Assembly: GCF_001021975.1 (NCBI RefSeq)
Contig: NZ_CP009928.1
Location: forward strand, 744,001 to 808,000
Length of the DNA: 64,000 bases
Direction of reading: 5' to 3'
Source of the DNA: Chryseobacterium gallinarum
GTDB taxonomy: Bacteria > Bacteroidota > Bacteroidia > Flavobacteriales > Weeksellaceae
Made by a program: the position numbers and the translations under genes. Under the pieces are notes generated by a model, which saw only the letters and a program-made list of their open reading frames with translations, was not told the DNA's origin and did not search any database. Of the stretch, positions 53,087 to 63,134 are shown one piece after another; position 1 is the stretch's first letter; every line of letters starts with the position of its first letter.

Positions 53087-55882
53087 TTAGTTTTTATAGT
53101 TGTATCTCATCTCCTTTAACACTTTTCCATTGGCATCAATCACTTTCTCAAGCCTGTTAGCCGAATCATAAATATAGCTTTCCCTTATCCCGGATGGTGG
53201 GGTGATGCTTCGAACTCCTATCAAAGGATCGTAAGTGTAAGTGGTAACCGGGTAACCGGACAGGCTGTTTCTAAAGGTATTCAATGCTGATAACAGAGCT
53301 GTTTCATCATTATTCGGTGCTGCCGAAGCATCGGTATCAGAGGCTGTGATAATGGCGGATGCTAAACTCTGAACCTGCCCATAGGTAGCTCCTTCAATCT
53401 TGGCAATAGGCTGGGTCCCGTTGTACCCCCAGATAATGACTGTAGAAATTCCATCTTTTGTCGTGTACTGGAGTAAGTTTCCTTTAGAGTCATATTGATC
53501 GTACGTAACTTCGGCCGAAGTTACACTAGGATTTTGAATATCGTAAGACAAAACAGAAGTTGGAAGTAATGTGGCAGGATTGTCATATTTCGTTTCTGTT
53601 TTTGAAAGGATTTTTCCGGAAACATCATTAGCGTTTTGCTTTTTTATTATTGTCGTTTCTAAAGGAATACTTATCATATTTGCATTGATCAACTTTTGAT
53701 TTAATTTTTCATGAGCATATTTATAAGCAGTTGTCAGAACAGAACCATCATATGAAATCATTTTTTCTGTACTTATCTTATAGTTGATATTGTTCCGTAT
53801 AATTTCTGAGGATGCTTCTATTACTCCCGAAGTAAAATATTGTTTTGAATTAACTTTGTGATTTTTCACCCATGAAGTTCTCAAATAAAAGTTTCCTCCC
53901 ATCCATCTTGGTACAGATAGGTACATTGGGGAATTATATTCTTCTAAGGTATATTCAAAGGTTTCCTCGGCTAGTTTTTGGTTTAAAGAGCTATAAATTT
54001 CTTTCTTTTCCAAAAGACCACTTCTCATAATGTTAAAGTTAGGCCAAAAGGCCCGATCAGGATCAAAGGTAGGTTGGGTAGGATATGCATCTGCTGTTTT
54101 AAAATAATATTTTGTATAACCATTTCCGTTGGAAACTTTTACGTTTCTATATACCACTATAGGATTGACAGGTTTCTGATCTACAGTATAACCTTCATTA
54201 ATATAATATCCACTTGAATTTGCTTCGTCATCAAATTTATTATAACTGTATTCTTCCATAGCGGAAGGATTAGGAGGAAAACTATTATTTTCATTAAAAT
54301 ACTGGATCTTTTTTACCCTGAGAAGCTTATCGTCGCTAGGTAATAAAACTACAGTTTGGACAGGGTTATCAATATCATTATAAAAAGCTTTAAATGTAAC
54401 TGAGCTATTGAGAGAGGCCATTAGATCTGAACAATGTAATGAGATATAATATTCTCCAGATGTAAATGTTCTTTTTTGCTGTTTAGGGTAAGAAGGATCT
54501 ATTTCAAAGGCCGGCCCCATTCCATGAACAAGCTGATAATTGCTTCCCTCTTTTTTAAAGATACTCACACTCCATGGATAGCCTGAAAGATTATCCTCAA
54601 GGAATTCAACAGTAATTTCTTTATTTTGGGAAATTGTAAAGAAGTATTTTTTATCATTATAATCAAATCCAGAAAACACTACATTTCCAAGATCTATTCT
54701 TGGTATTGTTGTTACTAAGGATTGTGTATAGTAAGACGGTACTAACTCAAAGTCATATTCAGTATTACCTCCTGTAGATTGTCTAACCTTCTTTAATACA
54801 TCCAAGAAAGTATTAGTTCCCCCAGAAGCATCACTTAATATTGGATAGTAATCAAATTTAATTTTCTCAATTATATTTTCATTGACATCGACCTTACCGA
54901 TTGCATCTAATAATCTAGCTGGATTCTGGACTGAATATGCATATTCAAATTTATACTTTTTAACAAATTGATTATCAATTGTTTTTAGAATTATAGATTC
55001 TATACTGAACTTATCAATCTTTTTATCCAAAAATTCATTTTTGCTATAGTTTATTTCTACAACTCCCTTATCCTTTATTTCAATCTTGTTGAGTTTGAGT
55101 GTTTCGGATTCTATTATTTGACTTCCTACTCCTGTATAAGTTATATCCTTTAGGTAATTATATTTTACCAATTCCTGATTTTTTTCATCTGATATAGAAG
55201 TTAGATAAAACGCACTTCTATAATTTCTTTCATCGGTAATGGATCCTTCCAAAGGCTGGTCCCATAGCCAAACCCTCATCCGGGATATGTTATAGTCACG
55301 GAAATGATACTTTATACCTTCATCGCTTGTAATAGTAAAGGAATCAAAGATAAGGGTAGCAGTATTACTTGTTCTAGTATATTCTAACTTTGAAGTATAA
55401 GGACTTAGCTTTACAATATGAAAAGTATTGTTTACAATATCTCTCTCAACCTTGAACTTTCCTGATTCGCCTGGAATATTAAAATTATAAATATCGTTAA
55501 ACTCATTCTTAATATAATAATTGGCAGATGCATTATCGAATGTTTCATCAAAATCATCCAAAATTTCTCTGGTGATTACTCCGTTACCCAAGACTGACCA
55601 TCCCATTCCCATCTCTCCAGAGCCAGTAACGTTGGAAACATTACCGATGTGGTAATTTAGTCCAAGGCTTATATTTACTAGTTTATGATTAGTAGGTACG
55701 TTGATTAAAGAGTAAGATATATCTGGAACTCCTGTTTGAAAAGAAACAGGGGTTTTAGCATATGTTGCTAACGAAGAAACTGATGGGACAGGCTGTGTAA
55801 TGCCTGTATTATAACTTTGCATCTGGGCATATATGTTTATAGTTAAAAAACATATTATTAGTAAAAAAAATCTTTTCATCAT
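53087..55882 (-). CDS. Large SpvB/Rhs-like shell protein, exported
   Basis: A 931-residue protein with signal MMKRFFLLIICFLTINIYAQ. The N-terminal part (VSFQTGVPDISYSLINVPTN, then GMGWSVLGNGVITREI) resembles SpvB/TcaC-like beta-rich modules. The C-terminus carries RHS-type repeats (YDQYDSKGNLLQYTTKDG; YIYDSANRLEKVIDANGKVL). It has no toxin tip and ends at the last repeat. Six bases separate it from the Rhs toxin gene, so it probably forms the other part of a Tc-like cage or aids its delivery; this is inference from layout. Confidence 0.75.
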   Translation of the reverse strand: MMKRFFLLIICFLTINIYAQMQSYNTGITQPVPSVSSLATYAKTPVSFQTGVPDISYSLINVPTNHKLVNISLGLNYHIGNVSNVTGSGEMGMGWSVLGNGVITREILDDFDETFDNASANYYIKNEFNDIYNFNIPGESGKFKVERDIVNNTFHIVKLSPYTSKLEYTRTSNTATLIFDSFTITSDEGIKYHFRDYNISRMRVWLWDQPLEGSITDERNYRSAFYLTSISDEKNQELVKYNYLKDITYTGVGSQIIESETLKLNKIEIKDKGVVEINYSKNEFLDKKIDKFSIESIILKTIDNQFVKKYKFEYAYSVQNPARLLDAIGKVDVNENIIEKIKFDYYPILSDASGGTNTFLDVLKKVRQSTGGNTEYDFELVPSYYTQSLVTTIPRIDLGNVVFSGFDYNDKKYFFTISQNKEITVEFLEDNLSGYPWSVSIFKKEGSNYQLVHGMGPAFEIDPSYPKQQKRTFTSGEYYISLHCSDLMASLNSSVTFKAFYNDIDNPVQTVVLLPSDDKLLRVKKIQYFNENNSFPPNPSAMEEYSYNKFDDEANSSGYYINEGYTVDQKPVNPIVVYRNVKVSNGNGYTKYYFKTADAYPTQPTFDPDRAFWPNFNIMRSGLLEKKEIYSSLNQKLAEETFEYTLEEYNSPMYLSVPRWMGGNFYLRTSWVKNHKVNSKQYFTSGVIEASSEIIRNNINYKISTEKMISYDGSVLTTAYKYAHEKLNQKLINANMISIPLETTIIKKQNANDVSGKILSKTETKYDNPATLLPTSVLSYDIQNPSVTSAEVTYDQYDSKGNLLQYTTKDGISTVIIWGYNGTQPIAKIEGATYGQVQSLASAIITASDTDASAAPNNDETALLSALNTFRNSLSGYPVTTYTYDPLIGVRSITPPSGIRESYIYDSANRLEKVIDANGKVLKEMRYNYKN

Positions 55883-55884
55883 GT

Positions 55885-57501
55885 TTATTTTTTTATCAGT
55901 TTAGCATTCGCCGTTTTATTAGTATCAGTCTTTATCGTCACCAGATAAGCTCCCTGGATCAAAGCCTGGGTATTTATTTTCGTGACCTTATTCTTGGTTT
56001 TCAAACTCTGAAGCTGTCTTCCACTCATATCATACAACAAAATCTCAGCTTCCTTGAAATCAACGCCGATTTCTATATACGCATAATCTGACACTGGGTT
56101 AGGATAAATCTTAATGTCATATTTTTCAATTAACTGATCAACCTGCTTGTCTCCAAGCTTTACAATCTTCCAGTTTTCTTTTCCCAACTCTTCTGCGCTG
56201 GTTCCCGCCAGGATAATAGAACCATCCCTGTTGAGCTTCAAGTCTGAGAGCCTTTCCTCTCTTTTCCTCGATTCTCCTCCCACATGTTTTCTCCACTGCT
56301 CATTGCCATTTCCATCCAGGTACAGCATCCAGAAAGTTTCATCGTCCTTTTCAATCCTTCCTTCTGCCTGGGTATAGCCGCCCAATAAAATTCCTTTGGT
56401 AGATTTCCCGCTTCCTGCTTCCAACTCCCCACCTATCACACTCATCCCCATCAGAATATCCCGGTTTTTAAAGTTGTAGGCTTTTTGCCACTCTTCTTCT
56501 CCTCTCTCATTAAGGGCAATTAGCCAAAGGTCTGTTCCTTCCTCTATTCCTACTGTTTTATTTCCTGATCTTTCCGATCTGGATTCTCCTCCGATGATAT
56601 AGCCGCTGGAGGTCAATGCCAGGGTCCTCAAATGATCATCTCCTTTCCCTCCATAGTTCTTTTCCCATTCTACCTTTCCGGCTTTATTCAGTTTTATAAT
56701 CCAGTAATCGCCTTCACCATAGTTGCTGCTGAATTTGGAATAAGAGTCGATCTTCACATTACCTCCAGCCTCCTGCTTCCCACTTCCAGCCTTTACTTCG
56801 GAACTTCTGGAATAGATACCTAACAAAGCCCCACCGTCTTTCGTGGGAATCATTTTTTCAACTTCGTCTAAACCTTTTCCTCCTAAAATCAGTTGTGATA
56901 ATTCTTTTCCCTCTTTATCAAGTCTTACTATCCAGACATCTTTGGAACCGTAACCCTTAGAAGAGTTTTGTACATTTCCCGCTACAAAAAATCCTGAATC
57001 TGTAGTTTGAATCACTGCCCTGGCTTCTTCATCGGAAGGGCTTCCCAAAGTTTTCTGCCATAGTTCATCCCCGAATTCATTAATTCTGATCAGCCAGATA
57101 TCAGAGCCTCCTTTGGAATCGTCCTTTTTATCCAGCCCTTTCCCGGAATACGAGGTCCCGGCTAAAAGGAAGCCCCCATCCTGCGTGGTTACAGTGGCTG
57201 ACAAATAATCATGGTTCTGTCCTGAGAAATACTTATCCCAGACCTGTTCTCCCTGCTGGTTTAATTTTACCAGGTGGAAATCATAGCCGTTGTTCTGGCT
57301 GGCAGCATTTCCTGCTCCCTGCTTCCGGCTTCCCGCCTGAATACTGCTGCCTGTGATAAGGTACTGCTGGTCTATTGTGGTGGTCACCTGGCTTAGGAAG
57401 TCCTGCGTTGAGGATTTGATGTCTTTCTGCCAAACCACTTCCTGGGCCGACGCACTAAAAATTATGCATAAGGTAAATGCACTCATGTAGAATTTCTTCA
57501 T
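55885..57501 (-). CDS. T9SS-sorted repeat (propeller-like) protein, first gene of the Rhs operon
   Basis: A 538-residue protein with signal MKKFYMSAFTLCIIFSASAQ. It has about seven repeats of the form GG(F/Y)(L/I)(L/I)AGxS...D(I/L)WL(I/V)(R/K)LNxxG(E/K)xxW, which suggests a beta-propeller. The C-terminal T9SS type A sorting domain runs from about 465 (YPNPVSDYAYIEI) to the end KLIKK. Two bases separate it from the next gene. Three Gly/Ser/Lys/Ala/Gln-rich inserts (near residues 54-66, 236-247 and 357-367) are encoded by DNA resembling the GGAAGC intergenic repeat. Surface display is likely. Confidence 0.85.
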   Translation of the reverse strand: MKKFYMSAFTLCIIFSASAQEVVWQKDIKSSTQDFLSQVTTTIDQQYLITGSSIQAGSRKQGAGNAASQNNGYDFHLVKLNQQGEQVWDKYFSGQNHDYLSATVTTQDGGFLLAGTSYSGKGLDKKDDSKGGSDIWLIRINEFGDELWQKTLGSPSDEEARAVIQTTDSGFFVAGNVQNSSKGYGSKDVWIVRLDKEGKELSQLILGGKGLDEVEKMIPTKDGGALLGIYSRSSEVKAGSGKQEAGGNVKIDSYSKFSSNYGEGDYWIIKLNKAGKVEWEKNYGGKGDDHLRTLALTSSGYIIGGESRSERSGNKTVGIEEGTDLWLIALNERGEEEWQKAYNFKNRDILMGMSVIGGELEAGSGKSTKGILLGGYTQAEGRIEKDDETFWMLYLDGNGNEQWRKHVGGESRKREERLSDLKLNRDGSIILAGTSAEELGKENWKIVKLGDKQVDQLIEKYDIKIYPNPVSDYAYIEIGVDFKEAEILLYDMSGRQLQSLKTKNKVTKINTQALIQGAYLVTIKTDTNKTANAKLIKK

Positions 57502-57756
57502 ACTTTGTGTTTATTTAGGTTGTTATTAATTGATCCGTTTTTAAACGCTGCAAAAATATCTTTTTTATCTCACCAATAAAAGATTTAGGATATCGTTTTC
57601 GTACTAAATATGCTGTATTGCCTGTATATTGTCCAAAGATATTTCGTCAGAACGACAAAACCTGTCGTATTAAAAATACTTGCACTCAAAATCAAAGATT
57701 TTATACACTTGTTCTAACAAGTAGACAATAAATTTTTATGCCTTATTTCAAATCCT

Positions 57757-57764
57757 TAAATTTG
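57757..57764 (+). promoter_or_regulatory. -7 box of the pyrE/F fusion gene
   Basis: TAAATTTG fits TAnnTTTG, 19 bases before the ATG. No clear -33 TTG. On the other strand, CAAAGATA at 57634-57641 is a possible -7 box (TATCTTTG) for the Rhs operon, 130 bases before its first gene. Confidence 0.5.
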
Positions 57765-57783
57765 CAGCATCTAATAAAAAAGA

Positions 57784-59163
57784 ATGGAAAGTAAAAAAGA
57801 ATTCTTCTTGGAATGCTACAAACTAGGCATCATCAAATTCGGTAGGTTTACTCTGAAAAGCGGCATTGAAAGTCCTTTTTATGTAGATTTAAGACCGTTG
57901 GCTTCAGATCCCAAAATCTTAAAAAATCTTGCTAATTATTTATTGGAAATGCTTCCGCTGGATAATTTTGATTTAATCTGTGGAGTTCCTTATGCTGCCC
58001 TTCCAATGGCCACTGCTATGTCACTGGAGAGCTATATTCCATTAATTATTAAAAGAAAAGAAGCGAAGAGTTATGGTACTAAAAAGCTGATTGAAGGAAT
58101 CTATCAAAAAGGCCAGAACTGCCTTTTAGTAGAAGATGTGATCACTTCCGGAAAATCATTGGTGGAAACCATTGCTGAAGTTGAACAGGAAGATCTTAAG
58201 GTTTCTGATATCGTTGTGGTACTGGACAGAGAACAGGGAGGAAAACAACTATTGGAAAGCAAAGGATACAGGGTACATACCCTTTTCAACATTTCAGAAG
58301 TTTGTGGAATTCTTCAGGAAAACGGAGAATTATCTGATGAAGAGGTTGCAAGAATCCAGGATTTTCTTAAAGGAAACCACATTCAGTTTGAAGAAGAAAT
58401 CAGACCATCTTATGAACAAAAGCTTCAAAACGCACAACATTCGGTTTCGAAAAAATTACTGGAAACAGCCCTGGCAAAACAATCCAACCTGATTGCTTCT
58501 GCGGATGTTACCACAACTCAGGAATTATTAGATTTAGCTGAAAAAGTCGGTCCGCATATTATTGCATTAAAAACGCACATCGATATTATTTCGGATTTTG
58601 AATATGAAAAAACAATCCTTCCTTTAAAAGCGATTGCTGCAAAACACCAGTTCTTATTAATGGAAGACCGCAAGTTTGCAGATATCGGAAATACTCAGGA
58701 ACTTCAGTTTACCAGTGGTGTTTTTAAAATTACAGACTGGGCAGACTTTGTAACCTCACAGGTTATCGGAGGTTTTGAATCCTTAGACTGTTTCACGAAT
58801 GTAGGGGTGGTAGCCATTGTAGGTATGTCTTCAAAAGGTACCTTAACTACCGCCAGCTATCGTGAGGAAGCATTAAAAGTTGCCTTATCCCACCCTAACG
58901 TTATCGGGGGAGTGTCACAGAATAAGATCCCTGAAGAACTATTATTATTTACACCAGGGGTTAATTTAGCTGATTCAGGGGACGGAAAAGGACAGCAGTA
59001 CAATACTCCCGAACACGTCTTTACAACACTTCATACGGATTTCATTATCGTAGGAAGAGGAATTTATAAATCGGATGATCCTGAAGCTTCTGCCGTTACA
59101 TATAAAAATGAAGGATGGAACGCCTATATTAAATCTTTGGAAAAAAAAGCAATTCAAAATTAA
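57784..59163 (+). CDS. Fused orotate phosphoribosyltransferase / OMP decarboxylase (UMP synthase-like)
   Basis: A 459-residue fusion covering the last two steps of UMP synthesis. The N-terminal OPRT (about 1-200) has FTLKSGIESPFYVDLRPL and the PRPP motif CLLVEDVITSGKS near 114-126. The C-terminal decarboxylase (about 215-455) carries MEDRKFADIGNT, the catalytic Lys-Asp motif in the form found in eukaryotic URA3/UMPS, as well as GMSSKGTLTT and TPGVNLADSGDGKGQQY. Domain order is as in animal UMPS. It also has its own -7 box. Separate bacterial pyrE and pyrF genes are not seen here. Confidence 0.94.
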   Translation: MESKKEFFLECYKLGIIKFGRFTLKSGIESPFYVDLRPLASDPKILKNLANYLLEMLPLDNFDLICGVPYAALPMATAMSLESYIPLIIKRKEAKSYGTKKLIEGIYQKGQNCLLVEDVITSGKSLVETIAEVEQEDLKVSDIVVVLDREQGGKQLLESKGYRVHTLFNISEVCGILQENGELSDEEVARIQDFLKGNHIQFEEEIRPSYEQKLQNAQHSVSKKLLETALAKQSNLIASADVTTTQELLDLAEKVGPHIIALKTHIDIISDFEYEKTILPLKAIAAKHQFLLMEDRKFADIGNTQELQFTSGVFKITDWADFVTSQVIGGFESLDCFTNVGVVAIVGMSSKGTLTTASYREEALKVALSHPNVIGGVSQNKIPEELLLFTPGVNLADSGDGKGQQYNTPEHVFTTLHTDFIIVGRGIYKSDDPEASAVTYKNEGWNAYIKSLEKKAIQN

Positions 59164-59191
59164 AATGCTATAAAATATATACAAAATAAGC

Positions 59192-59199
59192 TATATTTG
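59192..59199 (+). promoter_or_regulatory. -7 box overlapping the first possible start of the M1-like gene
   Basis: TATATTTG at 59192-59199 fits TAnnTTTG. Because the first in-frame TTG (59197) is inside it, translation more likely starts at the next TTG (59218), which gives LKKFSICLILFWGVVQVSAQ as signal peptide. Confidence 0.45.
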
Positions 59200-62041
59200 A
59201 GACTTTATCACAGATATTTGAAAAAGTTCAGCATTTGTCTTATTTTGTTTTGGGGAGTTGTGCAGGTTTCTGCACAGAAAGACAGCATATACATTGAAGC
59301 CAGGCTATCTTCTGACAGGAAATTCCTTGAGGTCAATCAGGAAATTATTTATCATAACCGTTCTGATAAAGACCTTCGTACCATAAAACTCCTGAATTGG
59401 GTTTCTGCGTATAATAAACGGGGAACTTCTCTGGTCTACAGAAAACTGGAAGACAGGAACAACGACCTGCATTTTGCCCAGCCTCATCAACTGGGAAAAC
59501 TTCTGGAGCTGAATGTTAAAGGCCCCGAAGACCAGACCATCCCAATCAATACGCTCTCAGACGAAAGTCTTTTTCTACCATTGGAAAAAGCATTAAAGCC
59601 AGACGAAAGCGTTACATTGCAGCTGAAATACAGGATGCAGCTTCCCGACAAGAAGTTTACGGGATACGGAACATCCGGTCAGAATACAGCTTTAAAATAT
59701 TTCTTTATTGTTCCGGATCATTTTGATCCGGACAATATTACCAGGAAAAATTATCATGATATTGAAGAACAGGTAAATTTCAATACATACTGGACTATCA
59801 ACTTCGATATCCCTGTGAACAGTTTCATTGAAGGTAACCTGCCACAGATTCAGATGAACTCGTTTAAAGGATATCTGGAATCTGATCCTGAATTTTTAAT
59901 TTCCTCAAACGAATATCCGTCCATTAAAGTGGATGTTGACGGCAACAGTACCGATATCAAATTTGGATATCAGCTGAAACCTGAAGAAAAACAAAATCTT
60001 GAATTCTACCTCCCCTTACAGCTCAAATTTATTAAAGAAAAGATCGGATTCCTGCCGGAAAGCCTGTTTATTTCTGATAAATTCAGAGCCAAAGAAGATT
60101 TTTTCGGGAATAATGATATTGTATTCTGGAAATTCAGGTTTCAGTTGTTTACTGATGCCGAAAAAACAGACCTGGATTATTTCGGAATCATCACCAAAAA
60201 AATTCTTGACGAAAGTATTATTGCTGATAAGCAAAAGGATCATTGGTTTAAAAACGGGCTGAAATCCTATCTTGAGATGCAGTACCTGAAGAAGTTTTAC
60301 AGTAATACCAGATTATTGGGTAAGCTTCCGGAAACACAAATATTTGGTATTAAACCTTTAAAAATATTCCACGCCTCAAAAGTTAAGCTGCTGGACCGTT
60401 ATGGATTAGCCTATCAGTATATCATGCTTCAAAATCTTGATCAAAAAATAGGTGAGGATTTTGCCGTATTGAGTAATTTCAATGATATGACCATCAGCGG
60501 CTTTGAAACAGGAAGTCTGTTTAATTATTCCGCAGATAAGATGGGCTATGAGACCTTCAATACTACGGTAAGGAACTATATTTCCCAAAATTCCGGAAAA
60601 AAAAATAAATCCTGAAGAATTTCTGAATGCTATTGCCGGAAAAGATAAGACAAACAGTTATCTTTCAGGTTTTTTCAGACAAAAAAACAGGGTTGATTTC
60701 AAATTGGGACACATTAAAAAAGAAAATGACTCTTTACAGCTTAAAGTCATTAAAAATACCAACCTGGCTATTCCTGTAAAATTGGAAGCACAAACCAAAT
60801 CCGGGGAGAAAAAAGCATATTGGATAGAAACTGAAGAAAATGAGAGGACAGCCACACTCTCCCTTCCGGCCACAGATAATATTTATAAAGTTACCTTAAA
60901 TAGCGGATATATTTTCCCGGAATCGAAATACAGGAATAATTTCCTGTATGCCAAAGGATTGTTTTCAAACACGAAAAAGATTAAACTTAAGCTTATCAAG
61001 GATATTCCAGACCCGGAATACAATGAAATTTATATAAGCCCCAGAATCCGTTTCAACAATACGTATGACAAGTTTCTTTTAGGGGTTAATTTAAAAAATC
61101 AATCTTTTTTTGATGAGAAGTTCCTGTATTCATTTACTCCTATGTATAGTACCGGTACAGGGAAACTGACGGGTTCCGGTGCTGTTTCCTATTCTATCCT
61201 TCCTGCTGAAAGTTTCATCCGGAGCCTTACCTTCGGTGTTTCGGGATCCTATTTTCATTATGATTATAATCTTGCTTATCAAAAAGGCTCATTATTTTCC
61301 ACACTCAGTTTCAGAAAGAACCCAAGAAGTACAGTGAGCAGGAGTATTGCCCTGTCTTACAATTATTTTGAAAGAGACCTGAGCCCTCTTATGGTTGCCA
61401 ACAACGACTATAAAAAATACAATCTGTGGAGTTTAGGATACGGATATAGTGACAGTCAGATGATCCACGAAAAAAGCTTCAGCCTGAGTACACAGGGAAT
61501 GGAGGATTTTAACAAAATTACCGCCGAAGGCTTCTACAGATGGGAATTTGCTCCAAGACAAAAGCTAAGTGTCAGGTTATTTGCCGGCTACTTTCTAAGA
61601 AACGATACCCGGAATAATTTATTTAATTACGGAATTTCAAGGGTTTCAAACTATGCATTTTCTTATAGCCTATTAGGAGAAAGTGCCAATAGTGGTATTC
61701 TTTCACAGCAGTTTATTCTGGCGGATGGAGGTTTTAAATCATTTATCCCCGGAACCGTTAACCAATGGATTACTTCTTTCAATGTGGATTCCAGTGTCTG
61801 GAAGATATTCCATGTCTATGCCGATGCAGGAGTATATAAAAATCAAAACCTGCCGGCTAAATTTATTTGGGATAGTGGAATTAAAGTCAGAATTATCCCG
61901 GATTTCCTGGAGGTGTATTTCCCCATACAATCTTCATTAGGATTTGAACCATCATTCAAGGATTATGCAAAACGTATCAGATATACATTGGTTCTTAACC
62001 TGGGCTCAATCATCAATGCTGCAAGAAGAGGCTGGTACTAG
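59197..62041 (+). pseudogene. M1-peptidase-like protein with C-terminal outer-membrane barrel, split by a nine-A frameshift
   Basis: Two frames form one gene. The first (to a stop at 60613-60615) has a signal peptide and an M1-like N-terminal domain. It then shows DHWFKNGLKSYLEMQYLKKF, which aligns with the M1 block after HExxH, but HExxH itself and the Glu ligand are not seen. At the A9 run 60597-60605 the frame must change by one: the other frame reads INPEEFLNAIAGKDKTNSYL and joins the 60704-62041 frame, which encodes a beta-strand-rich domain (ISPRIRFNNTYDKFLLGV; end TLVLNLGSIINAARRGWY). Eight A would restore one protein of about 950 residues. Phase variation, pseudogene or base-call error are all possible. 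Confidence 0.7.
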
Positions 62042-62131
62042 CTGATTGATAATTGATAATTTCCATTACAATTCATCATAAAGACAAAAGGAGCAGCTAT
62101 GATCATACGCTGCCCTTCATTATTAAGAATA

Positions 62132-62944
62132 TTAATCTTTTATGATCTTCTGTGAAAGAGGGATATTATTAATTGTTCCTGTCACAATATACGTACCCTT
62201 AGGAAGATCTGTAATATCCAATGCAGAGACGATTTTTACGGGAGCTTTTTTCACCACCTGCCTGAAGCTGTCATATACTTTTACGTCCCTGATCTCTGTT
62301 CCAAAAACAATTTTACCATCTTTTATAAAGGGATTCTGTACAAAACCGGATTTTGCTGTCCCTTCAATGGAAAAATCGGCTTTGTTATCATTACTATCAC
62401 TCACAGCCCTCTTTATAGCTGTGGTCGTCGTTGGAGAAGGTGCAGGTCCATCGCCTTTAAATTGGTCTGCATTGGCACCATAGCCAACAAAATCGATAAC
62501 GTTGGATGAATCCGGTCCTGCTACTGGTATTCTATTGGTTGCAAGGGCAATTTTACCGGAAGCCCCCGACAATCTTAAGCCTATAGATTTATTGGATGTG
62601 CCATCAAAATTAAATACGGTTCCTGCAACAAAATCCGGAGTCGGTAAACTGACTGTTCCACCATTTATTGCTGTTTCCTGAATCAGGTAAGTCTGCTCAG
62701 GCTGCAAAGTGATATCCGGCAGGACATGGTACTCTGTAAAAGCACCCACTGCCGGTGCATATTGTATGGTAGCTCCTGATAAGGTAACCTGGCTTGTTCC
62801 TATATTTTTCAGAACTATATAATTATTTTTTAAGACGGCACCCGAATTTTCATTGCCTCCGTAAATCTCATTGATGACGATCTGTGCGTTTGAAAAAGTA
62901 GTTATCAATATCAATCCTGCAATAGTAAAGATTCTTTTCATCAT
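62132..62944 (-). CDS. Lamin-tail-domain secreted protein with T9SS sorting domain
   Basis: A 270-residue exported protein: signal MKRIFTIAGLILITTFSNAQ (second Met, 62941, is an equally good start). Then follows a lamin-tail/LTD-like domain of about 130 residues (IVINEIYGGNENSG, NNYIVLKNIGTSQVTLSG, VIDFVGYGANADQFKG). The C-terminal T9SS sorting domain (VKVYDSFRQVVKKAPV; LPKGTYIVTGTINNIPLSQK) follows. The tail closely resembles that of the next gene (KGNYIVTGTINNAPVSQK), so they may share origin. Substrate unknown. Confidence 0.85.
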   Translation of the reverse strand: MMKRIFTIAGLILITTFSNAQIVINEIYGGNENSGAVLKNNYIVLKNIGTSQVTLSGATIQYAPAVGAFTEYHVLPDITLQPEQTYLIQETAINGGTVSLPTPDFVAGTVFNFDGTSNKSIGLRLSGASGKIALATNRIPVAGPDSSNVIDFVGYGANADQFKGDGPAPSPTTTTAIKRAVSDSNDNKADFSIEGTAKSGFVQNPFIKDGKIVFGTEIRDVKVYDSFRQVVKKAPVKIVSALDITDLPKGTYIVTGTINNIPLSQKIIKD

Positions 62945-63073
62945 TCTATAATTTTAGGCATAAATGTATAATAAAATCATCAAAAACAATACCATGTAAA
63001 AGGAAAAATAAAGAGAAAGAGGAACGGAAATTTATATCTTCCAACAATAAATCCATGATAACTCTCTGGTAAA

Positions 63074-63104
63074 AAGTCCGCCGTTTCTCCGAAACGGCGG
63101 ACTT
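63074..63104 (-). terminator. Terminator of the last gene
   Basis: AAGTCCGCCGTTT (63074-63086) pairs perfectly with AAACGGCGGACTT (63092-63104). On the minus strand it is followed by TTTTTACC. Confidence 0.88.
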
Positions 63105-63134
63105 GTATGTATGATTGACATTAATAGCAGAAGA

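Noticed and set aside
42310..57501. Insertion sequence or prophage driving the Rhs locus
   Set aside because: No transposase, recombinase, integrase or phage structural gene is visible anywhere in the window.
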